A DNA stretch of 64,000 nucleotides. Origin: Tieghemostelium lacteum (lineage: Eukaryota; Evosea; Eumycetozoa; Dictyosteliales; Raperosteliaceae). A program made the position numbers and the translations under genes. The stretch is from the NCBI GenBank assembly GCA_001606155.1, contig LODT01000004.1, positions 558,001 to 622,000 of the forward strand. Reading direction: 5' to 3'. The notes under the pieces were generated by a model. It ran no database searches. It was not told the DNA's origin and saw only the letters and a list, made by a program, of their open reading frames with translations. This document shows, piece by piece, positions 20,251-30,120 of this stretch (position 1 is the first letter of the stretch; each line of letters begins with the position of its first letter).

Positions 20251-22455
20251 TTAAGAATCTAGACATATATGGTCAGTTTGAGCTTCGTGATTTGCTGGTG
20301 TTAGTGAACCATCAAGATTTTGTAGTTCATATACAAAGTAAATTGAAAATCTTTTTAGTTGGTCGCCACCAGAATGTTTAGAATTAAATTGTTTGCATAT
20401 ATAACGACCTAAAGCTAACCGTAACAATTCACTATTGGGTCTACAGAAACCCTCCCAATACTTTAACCAACGATGGTTACCATACGACTTATAAAATGGA
20501 TCAGGTTTGTCATATGAGACATCGGTATTGATTTCAAAGTTAAATATACCTTCATTTTTAAAGAGTTCCACTGGAGTTCCATCTACAAGTACACCATGAA
20601 TAACAGTCCACCAATGGATTTTTGGTGGTGATGGACTGAACATTCCCCATGCCTGATCAAGTCTCAACACTAATGCCATATTGTTTAGTACTGGTCTGTA
20701 CCCTAAACTCATGTATTGGAAATTATTGAAATTAAATGCCAATATAAACCAACATATAAATGCCATCCATATATTATTACCATATCCAAATATTCTTGAT
20801 CTTGGTTTTACTGGTTGCTTTCTGTCTTGGTATAGAGATCTATTTTCTCTAATTTGATACTGTTGTGATTTTACATGAATAAATTGAACTATTTTACCAA
20901 TCAACTGATCAGATATAACTGAAAATATCCATACTAATGGGAATAGTATAGGTGACTTTGAACACACCAACCATAGTCCTTGTAAATTGGTTCTCTTTAT
21001 ACCCTTTTCATCTATAGTTACCAGCCAGTCATCATATAGATATAGTGACTTTATATCTGCTCTCTGATTGAAATATTTCTTGTTAATTAATTTACCATTT
21101 TCATCTATATTCTTTATATTTTCAGTATCTTCAATATTGTCATCTTCTGATGAAGATGAGAATTCACCGTCTGGTGTAGATACATTTACAGGTCTCAAAG
21201 ACACACAATCATCCGGTACCATAGTTTCCATTGGTGAGAATTCAACTGTATTGGGGAGGATAAAGAATGTTTTCAAAGTCAATGTTGTGTATTGTGATAG
21301 TGGGCTTGTTGTATTGTAATAGACTTTCAATGGTCTTTGTCCTTTTAGAATTCTTTTGTCTAACCAATTAAATATATTATCCCATACAAATGGTGGAATA
21401 TTAATAACCTGTGCAAAAGCAGTTACAAAAAAGAATAGACCTAATCTTAGACATGATACGAATCCTAGATGTAACATAAAGAATCCAAGAGCTGCAAATA
21501 GACGGAAATAATCTGTGAAAAATGGAATTGACATGAAGAATATTCCACAGAGTTCCCATTTGTATACAGCCATAGTCATGAGTCGGAGAGGTTCACGAAA
21601 CTGGACTAGAAATTTAGCAAAATCCGTGGCAAAATAGTCTAGAGTCAATGCGTAGAAAGCAGCTTCACCATTTTTCCATTCCTCACCATATTTATGAAAA
21701 TAGGAGGCTACATACATTGAACCCATTTGAACTAGAATAGCTAGAGTTGCAAATGAAAGTACCCTATATCGTTGATTTGAGTATTCAGTTGTCAGTGGTC
21801 TGTATCCTTGGTAACTATAGTTAGCTTTAGTGTAATGTTGATGTCCATTTCCATTTGAGAATTCCACAGAGATTTTTTGAGAATTTTCAGATTCAGGTCT
21901 ATCTCTTAATGGTTTTTGAGAGTTATCAAATGAATTTGCAAATGTTGCTGTATCAACAGAATACATTTGACCAGTAGGTAAGAATATATTAATGAATAAC
22001 ATCATTCGAAAGAATACATCACCACCATGATTGACAACATTATTGCTAGCTTGTAACGATATTGTCATAAACCAAGTTAGAATGGAAAAAGTTTTGGTGC
22101 GATACCCAATCAACATCATGAATGCAAACCCAATATGCAACAAAAACAAAGTACACTGAGCAAACCAACTAGTATTCACCATATGTATTGAAAAAAAGTA
22201 GTTATTATGAAACATGTTTACCAATACATGGTGTGGCATAATACCATCTTCAGTGTACATTATAGTAAGATCAGTCATTCTCTCTATAACATCACCAATT
22301 ACACACAAAGCCATCACCATTCTAAATAATGCAATAGACCTCAAATCCATTCCAAACATTTGTTGCATTTTTAATTTGAAGTTAACCACATCCCATTTTA
22401 AATTGAGAACTCCTATTTCTTTACTAAAATTATTTCTATACTTATTTTTTGTCAT
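20251..22455 (-). CDS. HTTM-domain (vitamin-K-dependent carboxylase-like) membrane protein, copy 3
   Basis: Single exon, 734 residues; the longest copy because of an insert near residues 180-220 (Ser/Asn/Gln-rich, GNGHQHYTKANYSYQGYRPL) and an acidic loop (SSSSEDDNIEDTENIKN). The core matches the other copies: FGMDLRSIALFRMVMALCVI, ERMTDLTIMYTEDGIMPHHV, IPPFVWDNIFNWLDKRILKG. The C-terminus reads AWGMFSPSPPKIHWWTVIHG and ends with a short extra DHICLDS. It shares MTMAVYKWEL and SCLRLGLFFFVTA with copy 1 more than with copy 2, although it neighbours copy 2, so the order of duplications is not simple or has been blurred by gene conversion. Confidence 0.82.
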   Translation of the reverse strand: MTKNKYRNNFSKEIGVLNLKWDVVNFKLKMQQMFGMDLRSIALFRMVMALCVIGDVIERMTDLTIMYTEDGIMPHHVLVNMFHNNYFFSIHMVNTSWFAQCTLFLLHIGFAFMMLIGYRTKTFSILTWFMTISLQASNNVVNHGGDVFFRMMLFINIFLPTGQMYSVDTATFANSFDNSQKPLRDRPESENSQKISVEFSNGNGHQHYTKANYSYQGYRPLTTEYSNQRYRVLSFATLAILVQMGSMYVASYFHKYGEEWKNGEAAFYALTLDYFATDFAKFLVQFREPLRLMTMAVYKWELCGIFFMSIPFFTDYFRLFAALGFFMLHLGFVSCLRLGLFFFVTAFAQVINIPPFVWDNIFNWLDKRILKGQRPLKVYYNTTSPLSQYTTLTLKTFFILPNTVEFSPMETMVPDDCVSLRPVNVSTPDGEFSSSSEDDNIEDTENIKNIDENGKLINKKYFNQRADIKSLYLYDDWLVTIDEKGIKRTNLQGLWLVCSKSPILFPLVWIFSVISDQLIGKIVQFIHVKSQQYQIRENRSLYQDRKQPVKPRSRIFGYGNNIWMAFICWFILAFNFNNFQYMSLGYRPVLNNMALVLRLDQAWGMFSPSPPKIHWWTVIHGVLVDGTPVELFKNEGIFNFEINTDVSYDKPDPFYKSYGNHRWLKYWEGFCRPNSELLRLALGRYICKQFNSKHSGGDQLKRFSIYFVYELQNLDGSLTPANHEAQTDHICLDS
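21280..21399 (-). repeat. 120-bp HTTM core, copy 3
   Basis: Counterpart of 16452-16571 and 18868-18987; it differs from copy 2 at one visible base. Confidence 0.8.
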
Positions 22456-22657
22456 TGTGTAGTATTTACTTTATTGTAATTAGAGAATAGAACTAATAAA
22501 ACAACACTCTATTAAAAATAAAGTGTGTTTGGGGTATGAATAGCAAATCAACATAACTTAAATGTATACCACCTGTGGGGTGTAAATCAAATAAAAACAT
22601 TAAAAAAAAGTGGGTGTGTTAAAAATTAAAAGTTGATCGTACTGTGTATAAGGCAAT
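22456..22657. promoter_or_regulatory. Upstream region of HTTM copy 3 with GT/CA-rich boxes
   Basis: Contains AAGTGTGTTTGGGGTATGAA (22521-22540), CTGTGGGGTGTAAAT near 22572, and AAAAAAAAGTGGGTGTGTTA (22602-22621). The last ends 36 bp from the stop codon of the adjacent minus-strand gene, so the region is compact. Confidence 0.5.
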
Positions 22658-23764
22658 TTATTTTGGTATAGATACCTCAGTTAAAATATTCATTATACCA
22701 TGTTTTTGTATGGTATCTAAATCCTCTTCTTTTCTGACTAAAATGGCACCAGTGAAACCTACACTGTTAATTGAGATACCTCTAGATTGATAAACACTTC
22801 TAGGTACCAAAAACATCCATTCAGAAGTCATTATAAAATTATAACTTTTAAAATTTGAAATATTATTACTACTATTCTTTAATTGTTGTTGTGAATCATT
22901 ACTATTACTATTATTCAAATCTAAATTATTCATTAATGACAGATACTTTAATTCTAAATATTTTGAAATAGATTCACTATCATTATTCATTGATTTTAAA
23001 TGATCTAAATTATAATATAATGCTGCGTTTCTAAATGGTAATTCTTCAATTTGAAATACTTTATCAACTTCATGAAGTTGATTAGGTTGATACTTGTATT
23101 TCACTAATAGAGATTCCATTGGTATATTGTATGGTGAACAGTCATTATGAAATGGTATGACTAGTAGTTGAATGTGTTTATGTGGTTGAGAAGCACCACT
23201 ATTAGGACCGCAATTAAAGAAAGATAACATATTACCACTACCTATACATTCCCAAATTGCTTTAAAATCCAGTGTATTCAAATTATCAGTTTGATGTTGA
23301 AAATCACTAGTAGCAATAATAGAATGATAATTGGATACATTAAACTTATTCAATACTAAGTTATGTGTACCTTTTGATAACTGACAAACAAATAAATCTT
23401 TATCACATGGTAGAAATGGATCTATAAATACTTTATCTTTTTTCTCTGATTTTTGTTCTTCAGAATCTACAACAACTTCACTATTCTTTTTATCATTTAC
23501 TACTGGTGGTATTAATTCACCACTATCTGATTTCGGATAATTAAAAGGTCTCTTTAATAGTGATTTTGCAACACTAACTAAAAACTGTAAAATCAAATAC
23601 ATTCCTAAATTAGATTATCATCATCAACATTATCCAATGTCTAAAGATATTACATTAACATTACTATCTTTTATAAATATAGGATTAGATTCAATTTTTT
23701 CAATTGCACCTATTTTTGTTGCTCTCTCTGAGGCTTTTACAATTTTATCAAACAATGAATTCAT
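22658..23764 (-). CDS. ATP adenylyltransferase (Ap4A phosphorylase, APA1/2 type)
   Basis: Two exons, 23764-23654 and 23584-22658, joined through a 69-bp GTAATA..ACAG intron in phase 0; 345 residues. The N-terminus MNSLFDKIVKASERATKIGA leads across the junction into FLVSVAKSLLKRPFNYP, as in the APA family. Then come FIDPFLPCDKDLFV, NKFNVSNYHSIIATSDFQHQ and the catalytic HIT-like motif NSGASQPHKHIQLL, with SEWMFLVPRSVYQSRGISIN near the end. The enzyme splits diadenosine tetraphosphate with phosphate into ATP and ADP. A Ser/Asn/Gln-rich insert near residue 265 is typical amoebal low complexity. Confidence 0.9.
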
Positions 23765-24052
23765 TGATTGTTAGTTAGAACTTCACACTAAAATTAAATA
23801 AAAAAAAAAGGTATTTTTTTTAATAAATTTAAAATAACTATGATCAACAGATGCATATTCTAATAGTATCAATCTATTTACTCAAAATTAGTAATTCATA
23901 AATCTATTTTTTTTAAAATTGATATTATTGAGTTTGACTATTTAGTACTTTTGAATTTTTATCAATTTTTCTAAAATTAGGACACCACATCTTCCATCTT
24001 CCTTTTTAATACTAGAAATTGAATAAACTTTTATTCAATCTATTAAATTTAA

Positions 24053-25222
24053 TTACCAGTTTTGAATTGAAGATCCAGTATAGATTTTTAACATTACACA
24101 TCCATGAGAAGGAATATCAGTTGAAGTATAGGAACCTGTAAATTCACCAATATCAGATTGTGCCCATAGATCTCTGACTGTGAAAGTTTGTTCTGGAGAT
24201 AACCAAATGTCACTCCATTCCACTGTAATGGATGCATTTTGAGATTGAGTATTGAACAAAACTACAGCTCTGGAGCCATCGTATAAAGGTCTACCCCAGA
24301 CCTGTAAACTACCTTTTTCTGAGGCTCTCAATAGTGTACCTTGTTTACCTAGGTCATCTTGATTGATTGCTATAACCTCTGGAGCAGTTAGAATTGATAA
24401 AGACTCTGAATCCATATTTCTCAAATCATTACCAGCAATTAAAGGTGCTGATAACAATGACCATAAACTGAACTGAGATGTATATTCTATATTTGTCATT
24501 CCACCATTTCCTACTTCCAACATGTCAGGGTCATTCCAACCACCTAGACCTGAGTACCCTGCAATTGGAACTTGTGCCATGAGATTACTTAAAAAGCTCT
24601 CCCAGTTGTCCTGAATATCCGGTGTAGTTCTCCAACTATTCCCAACACCAGGGCCAAAGGACCAAGGTTCATCAACACCCCAGTCACAGAGCGAAAAGAA
24701 GATCTGTCTACCCGTAGCATTCAGAGCATCTGCCATAATTTGATATCTCTCCGAAGGAATCTCGACAAATGTGAAACACCAATCTTCTTTAACATAGTCA
24801 ATACCCCATTTGGCATAAGTTTGTGCATCAAGCTGTTCATATCCGTAGGATCCAGGTCTCTTTTCGCAAGTTAATATACCCCCGTCAGTATAGATACCCA
24901 GTTTAAGTCCCAGGGAATGAACATAATCAGCAATATATGCAATACCATTTGGGAAAGTTGTAGGATCAGCTTGAATTACTCCTTCATCATCTCTTTCATA
25001 TGCCCAACAATCATCAATATTGACATATTGATAGCCAACATCCATCATACCATTTTGAGACATTGCCAAGGCAGTTTCCATAATTATACTTTCATTTATA
25101 TTACAATTAAAATAGTTCCAACTATTCCATCCAAGTTGAGGCTTCAAAAATCCATTTTGAGCTCCATCAATCCTTATCACTAAAATTAACAATAATATTA
25201 CAATATTTAATAAATATTTCAT
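24053..25222 (-). CDS. Secreted alpha-galactosidase (GH27)
   Basis: Single exon, 389 residues. Residues 1-20 form a signal peptide (MKYLLNIVILLLILVIRIDG), so the enzyme is lysosomal or secreted. GH27 landmarks: LGWNSWNYFNCNINE, VNIDDCWAYERDD, GLKLGIYTDGGILTC, and the nucleophile region GIDYVKEDWCF (Asp147). The acid/base region is NSWRTTPDIQDNW, followed by GGWNDPDMLEVGNGGMT. It removes terminal alpha-galactose from glycans and glycolipids, likely during digestion of bacterial or plant food. Alpha-N-acetylgalactosaminidase is the close alternative, but the overall sequence resembles plant-type alpha-galactosidase. Confidence 0.93.
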   Translation of the reverse strand: MKYLLNIVILLLILVIRIDGAQNGFLKPQLGWNSWNYFNCNINESIIMETALAMSQNGMMDVGYQYVNIDDCWAYERDDEGVIQADPTTFPNGIAYIADYVHSLGLKLGIYTDGGILTCEKRPGSYGYEQLDAQTYAKWGIDYVKEDWCFTFVEIPSERYQIMADALNATGRQIFFSLCDWGVDEPWSFGPGVGNSWRTTPDIQDNWESFLSNLMAQVPIAGYSGLGGWNDPDMLEVGNGGMTNIEYTSQFSLWSLLSAPLIAGNDLRNMDSESLSILTAPEVIAINQDDLGKQGTLLRASEKGSLQVWGRPLYDGSRAVVLFNTQSQNASITVEWSDIWLSPEQTFTVRDLWAQSDIGEFTGSYTSTDIPSHGCVMLKIYTGSSIQNW

Positions 25223-25526
25223 TTTCTCTTTGGTGTAAGGGACAATATAAAAAATAAAAAAATTTAAAATTTTAATATCATTTTATACCTAAATCACTTT
25301 AATTTTTTAAATCTCCAAACCCAAAATCATTTCTGGTATTCAACTAAATCCCACACAAATTTTATTCCGAAATAACCCTAAGAAATTTCACAACAACGAA
25401 AAGTCCGCACTTTTTTTTATTGGAAAGAAATCAAAGACTGAAGTGATGTTCTCTACAGCTTTGAGAGATTGAGATAAAAGATTACAAATTACTATTTAAT
25501 TTATTTGATAAAGGTTTATCAATCAG
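25223..25526. other. Intergenic DNA between alpha-galactosidase and NDP kinase
   Basis: 5' flank of the alpha-galactosidase gene, with A runs close to its start and a run of T at 25411-25419. No gene or clear motif was seen. Confidence 0.5.
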
Positions 25527-25949
25527 TTATTGTAATAATTCTTCAGTCTTGAACCAGAGGGCAATTTCTCTTTCAGCGGAAGCGACAGAGTCAGAACCGT
25601 GGATAATGTTTTTACTGACTTCAATGGCGTAGTCACCTCTGATGGTACCTGGGTTAGAGAGTAATGGGTTGGTAACACCAATCATTAAACGAGCAGCAGC
25701 AACAACTCCTTTACCTTCGAGGACAAAGGCAACAACTGGACCTGAGGTAATGAATGATACAAGTTCTCCAAAGAATGGTCTTTCCTTGTGTTCTTCATAG
25801 TGTTTCTCAGCTAATTCTTTAGTTGGAACTAATTGTTTTAAAGCAACGACACGGAAACCTTTTTGTTCGTATCTTTTGAGGATTTCACCAATTAATCCTT
25901 TAGCAACACCATCTGGTTTAACAGCAATGAAAGATCTTTCAACGGACAT
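25527..25949 (-). CDS. Nucleoside diphosphate kinase
   Basis: Single exon, 140 residues, standard length for cytosolic group I NDK. It opens [20 protein letters not shown], has [20 protein letters not shown] and [20 protein letters not shown], and ends with the active-site segment [20 protein letters not shown], in which His117 is the phosphorylated histidine. It transfers gamma-phosphate from ATP to NDPs. No N-terminal transit peptide is present, so it is the cytosolic form. Codons such as CGT, GTC and ACC are favoured, as expected of a highly expressed gene. Confidence 0.96.
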   Translation of the reverse strand: MSVERSFIAVKPDGVAKGLIGEILKRYEQKGFRVVALKQLVPTKELAEKHYEEHKERPFFGELVSFITSGPVVAFVLEGKGVVAAARLMIGVTNPLLSNPGTIRGDYAIEVSKNIIHGSDSVASAEREIALWFKTEELLQ

Positions 25950-26144
25950 TTTGTATACTATAATAAATGTTATTAATTAATTAACACACTCACAAACATT
26001 TTCTTTGAATTTGAAATTGTAAACTAAAACACGTACATTTATATGAGTGAGTTTTTGTGACTTCTGGATTGTAAAAAAAAAAAATTTCTTTTTTGTTTGA
26101 TCATGATAACGTTTATTTTTAATTTATTTTTAAAAGTTCAACAT

Positions 26145-27713
26145 TTAGGACCAAACATCAAGTAGATATCTTTTTTCTTGAATCCAATTTGTTAAAATCA
26201 TAGTAGCATCCTTTTCATTGATATTTAATTGTTCTTTTATAATATCAATAAATGAATTTCTAACTCCTATGGCCATACCTTTAGCATCACCACATATATA
26301 AATTGTTGCATTTTCCTTATAAATCCAATTAAATAATTCCTCTGAATGATTTTTCATTTTTTCTTGAACATAACCGCATGTTATGTCAAAATTAATAGTA
26401 TTAATATCGCCACTACTACCAGTAACCTCTCTTGAAAAGGCAGTAGTTAATCTAGTTAATATACCACTATCAGTCCAATTTTCAAATTCATTTCTATATA
26501 AATAATCTCTCTTTTCACTTCTATTACCAAAAAATAACCAAGTTTTCAAAGGTTTCTCTCTTTTCAATGTTGATAAATGTTGTAAAAATCCAACAAAAGG
26601 TGCAACACCAGTTCCAGGTCCAATCATAATAATTGGATTACTATAACCGTTATCAGAAATACCATCAGGTAAATGAAAATGACTAGTTGATTTTAATTTA
26701 TATGGTATGGTTATTCTATTTGATTTAACTGTACTATTACTACCCTCATCTTGTTGATCTTTAATATCTAAATTACTAAAATCAACAGATAGGAATGATT
26801 CACCTAATGACTCTAACCAACTTGTACAATGTCCTTTCATAACATTACCATTTGATAATTTTGTTTCAACTAATGAAAATACAAAATTTGCTTGTTGTTG
26901 TGGTAGATGAGATAGAGAGGAACTTATACTGTAATCTCTAGGTGATAGTGCACCAAGAGTATCAATTAAATGGTCAAGTGGAGGTTGAGTTGATTTAAAT
27001 CTCTCTAGTAAATCCAATAAAGTAGTTCTTGAACCTATCAATTTCAAATACTCCTCAGAGGATTCTAATTTCTGTATACTAATTTTATCCTCTTCCTCAG
27101 TACTATAGTGTGCTAATAATTTTAATATTTTTTTGCTAATTACCCCACTACAGTCTAAAACCTCTTTAAATATTCTTTCTATACTATTTCCATTACAAAT
27201 TTCTAAATGATTTAATAGTTCTATAAATATATCATTTATTAGTATTGATGTGTACCCTTTGAAAGTTAGATTATTATACAAACTTGTAGTTTTATCAATA
27301 GATTCAATAGATATATATTGTTTTGGATTGAAATTGAGTCTTTTTAAAAGTGAATCAATATATTCAGTTGAATTTGGAGAGAATATTTGAATATAGTCAC
27401 CAGGTTGATATTGACATTCACAAGAATCTAAAAGTATCTTAATTTCTATAACTTTTTTTATAGGAATTGTAGAATCATCATTATGTTCACCTTTTGAATC
27501 TGTAAGATATTTAAATGATTTAATTTCAGCTTGATATGGACTCCACAATGATTTAGTTTGCAAAACACTATCATTCTGTACCTCTTCTATTGTATTTACT
27601 TTAATTTTACATGATGGTAATACGTTAGAATTACTATTTGCAGATCTTTTTAAAACAATCTTTTTCTTTATAGGTTGTGGTTCTGGTGCTTTTATTGATG
27701 ATTCGTCACTCAT
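26145..27713 (-). CDS. Diflavin-reductase-type FAD/NADPH oxidoreductase, methionine synthase reductase-like, lacking a flavodoxin domain
   Basis: Single exon, 522 residues. FAD and NADP-binding modules of the cytochrome P450 reductase/methionine synthase reductase family are present: YQPGDYIQIF, the linking helical region, SPRDYSISSS (FAD), GHCTSWLESLGE, MIGPGTGVAPFVGFLQHLS (NADP), LFFGNRSEKRDYLYRNEFEN, and the end NWIQEKRYLLDVWS, which resembles the C-terminus of methionine synthase reductase. The N-terminal ~50 residues are low complexity (KKKIVLKRSANSNSN); no FMN-binding flavodoxin domain precedes. It would need a separate flavodoxin partner, or pass electrons directly to another acceptor. 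The start at 27713 is the first ATG after A-rich leader sequence. Confidence 0.82.
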   Translation of the reverse strand: MSDESSIKAPEPQPIKKKIVLKRSANSNSNVLPSCKIKVNTIEEVQNDSVLQTKSLWSPYQAEIKSFKYLTDSKGEHNDDSTIPIKKVIEIKILLDSCECQYQPGDYIQIFSPNSTEYIDSLLKRLNFNPKQYISIESIDKTTSLYNNLTFKGYTSILINDIFIELLNHLEICNGNSIERIFKEVLDCSGVISKKILKLLAHYSTEEEDKISIQKLESSEEYLKLIGSRTTLLDLLERFKSTQPPLDHLIDTLGALSPRDYSISSSLSHLPQQQANFVFSLVETKLSNGNVMKGHCTSWLESLGESFLSVDFSNLDIKDQQDEGSNSTVKSNRITIPYKLKSTSHFHLPDGISDNGYSNPIIMIGPGTGVAPFVGFLQHLSTLKREKPLKTWLFFGNRSEKRDYLYRNEFENWTDSGILTRLTTAFSREVTGSSGDINTINFDITCGYVQEKMKNHSEELFNWIYKENATIYICGDAKGMAIGVRNSFIDIIKEQLNINEKDATMILTNWIQEKRYLLDVWS

Positions 27714-27871
27714 TTTCTATTAAAACACAAATTAAAAAAAAAATAAAACCTTGCCTCATATTAAATTTTTGAGTTGTGAATATATATCGAAATATTAGTT
27801 GTTTCGATTATTCGAAATGTAACAAGTATAATGATTACGTTTTATTATTATTATTATTATAAAGAATTTTT

Positions 27872-28930
27872 TTATGGATCAGCTAAAATACCAATAATTC
27901 TACCAACATAATAACCAGAGGTTTGATAGTTAGCTTGAGCCCAATAAGTTTCAGAATCTTGGAAATAGTCATCTAAAATAACTCTATTGGCAAAAATGTG
28001 AATAGTTTCATCAATTACAAATTGGAAAGCACCAACCCAACCTTCACCAAAAAGGTCAACAATTTTTTGAATTTCTTGTTCGATTTGATCGATATTACAT
28101 TGTTGGTAACCAAGTTTCAAAGCTTTGACACCTTGGATAAAGTCTTTGATACCAGTTTTAACATCACCGATATTGTCACCATCGAGACCAGATTTAATCT
28201 CAGCTAAACCATTTTCAAAATCATCCAAAGTTGCCTTTAGATCATTTAGACAGTTTAACATGGTTTCATTGATAATCTGATAGACTAAACCTTCAGCAAC
28301 GCCAATAAAAAATTCACCAACTTTATCCAATTCACTTTCAGAGCTAGTTGGTAGATTAAAACTACTGTCTGAGTTTGAGCTTTCACTATTAAATGAAGAA
28401 TCTTCACTACAACTTTGACTACCACCAGTAAATGAATAGCAACCACTATTAGAGTAACTTCCGCTATTTTCACTGCCAGTTGAATAACTACCTGAGAATG
28501 AAAAACTACCTGATCCACTTTCCCCACTCCATGATTCTGAGGTTGTTGATGATCCTCCTGTAGATGATCCTGATGAATAACTATTTTGAGAACCTGTACC
28601 TGATCCACTGCTTATCCAAACTCTTGATCCAGATGAACCTGAACCTGAACCTGAATTTTCACTAGATCCAGAGTAACTTGATCCACTCCAGTTAGATGAT
28701 GAAGATGTTGTAGTTGTTGATGTTGTTGATGTTGAATGTTTTGAGGTTGTTGGACCTGAATAAGAAGCTGATCCAGAACCACCACTAGTATTACCTGATC
28801 CAGATCCAGAGCCTGACCCAGAACCAGAACCAGAACCACTACTAAACCAATCATTGGTTTTTGGTGGTTTAATTGCATTTGTAAATGCAATAACTGATAT
28901 TATTATTAATAATATTGTTAAATATTTCAT
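27872..28930 (-). CDS. Secreted Ser/Gly-rich protein with helical C-terminal domain
   Basis: Single exon, 352 residues. A signal peptide (MKYLTILLIIISVIAFTNA) is followed by ~170 residues dominated by SG repeats (a SGSGSG run near residue 32, later SGSSGSR and GSGSFSFSGSY), then a non-repetitive domain of ~160 residues (EFFIGVAEGLVYQIINETML; DIEQ-type acidic/helical segments; FGEGWVGAFQFVIDETIHIF). The SG region may be O-glycosylated spacer. Secreted proteins of this build are common in dictyostelids; the C-terminal domain is not one I can name. An (ATT)n tract lies just past its stop codon. Confidence 0.75.
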   Translation of the reverse strand: MKYLTILLIIISVIAFTNAIKPPKTNDWFSSGSGSGSGSGSGSGSGNTSGGSGSASYSGPTTSKHSTSTTSTTTTSSSSNWSGSSYSGSSENSGSGSGSSGSRVWISSGSGTGSQNSYSSGSSTGGSSTTSESWSGESGSGSFSFSGSYSTGSENSGSYSNSGCYSFTGGSQSCSEDSSFNSESSNSDSSFNLPTSSESELDKVGEFFIGVAEGLVYQIINETMLNCLNDLKATLDDFENGLAEIKSGLDGDNIGDVKTGIKDFIQGVKALKLGYQQCNIDQIEQEIQKIVDLFGEGWVGAFQFVIDETIHIFANRVILDDYFQDSETYWAQANYQTSGYYVGRIIGILADP

Positions 28931-29481
28931 TTTAAAAAAGTCAGACTGAAGAATAAAAATAAAAAAAATCTAAATTTTCGTGGATTTGGTATTCAAGCGA
29001 TCAAAAAAATATTTATTTGAATAAAGTTTTGCACTCCAGAGTAAACTAAAGATAAAAAAATTTTTAAATCATTCATCCTTATTTTTCATTTAAAACATCT
29101 AATGGTTGGAAATACGATAGCGATAAGGATGAACAAATAATTTTTATTTTTGAAATTTTAGATTTTAAAGAATTAAAATGAAGGGATATTATTTACATAA
29201 AAATCATGATTCCAAATGTTATAACCTAGTAAAAATAATTTTTTTTTTATTTTTTATGACGAGCCGAACTATGAATTTAATCTTTGTTTAGATTAATGAT
29301 AAGGTGGGGGGTATTTTTTACATTTGATGACGTATAGTTATGATAATCCCAAATATTGAATCCATTTGGATTTTGAAATCAAGGAATAAATTTAGATATT
29401 TTTATGATCAACTTATATTTAAAAAAAAAAAGATTTGCAAATCATTATTTTTATTTTAGATAATATAATATATAAGAGATA
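28931..29481. promoter_or_regulatory. Divergent intergenic region with a G-rich box
   Basis: Upstream of two secreted-protein genes transcribed apart. The clearest signal is AAGGTGGGGGGTATTTTTTA (29301-29320), similar to boxes upstream of the HTTM genes and of the secreted protein at 37915. A duplicated element, TCATCCTTATTTTT near 29072 and GATAAGGATGA near 29121, forms a loose inverted pair. Confidence 0.4.
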
Positions 29482-30120
29482 ATGTATAAAGAGATAATAG
29501 TAATTTTAAGTATATTGGGATTCATTAGTTCAGTGTTATCAGTTACCTATGTAACTATGACACCATATGGAACTTATGACTGTTCTGGTGAAGAAGCTGG
29601 TATTGGTTATAGTTTTATTGTAAATCAATGTTTTGCAATTGCCGGTGACTTTTTTACAGTTGAATTAACTGATAGTAATGGTAATGCTACTATTTATGCC
29701 TATGGTGGTTCAGATACTTCTTGTTCATCTGGTTCTCAAAGTTCCAAGAGTTACACTGTAGGTGATTGCTATGATGCTCCAAATTACGTTTGGAATGCCG
29801 CTGCTACTCCAACCAATTACGTTAAAGTTGGTTATGAAGTAAATCCAACCACCATTCAACCATATGGATTCAGACAAACTACCTATGCTCCTGGTGACTC
29901 TGACTGTTCAAATAACCCTCAATTCTATTGGTTCGCCACTAATGACACTGAAATTAAAAATGGTGATCAATTCTCAACTTGGTATTGTTACAATGACGAG
30001 TCTTATGAAATATTTTGTGATAATGGTCCAGGTTCTTGTTTCACCGATTATGCCAGTGCTGAATGTTTCAGAGATTTCACTCATTGGTCAACTGAAGATT
30101 ATGTTGCTGGATCTTGTTAA
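29482..30120 (+). CDS. Small secreted Cys-rich protein
   Basis: Single exon, 212 residues. A signal peptide (MYKEIIVILSILGFISSVLS) precedes a mature chain with many cysteines (CSGEEAGIGYSF, NQCFAIAG, SDTSCSSGSQ, GDCYDAPNY, CYNDESYEIFCDNGPGSC). These likely form disulphide bonds. Two NAT/NDT sites may be N-glycosylated. The sequence resembles dictyostelid-specific extracellular proteins, but I cannot assign a named family. A G-rich box lies about 170 bp upstream. Confidence 0.75.
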   Translation: MYKEIIVILSILGFISSVLSVTYVTMTPYGTYDCSGEEAGIGYSFIVNQCFAIAGDFFTVELTDSNGNATIYAYGGSDTSCSSGSQSSKSYTVGDCYDAPNYVWNAAATPTNYVKVGYEVNPTTIQPYGFRQTTYAPGDSDCSNNPQFYWFATNDTEIKNGDQFSTWYCYNDESYEIFCDNGPGSCFTDYASAECFRDFTHWSTEDYVAGSC

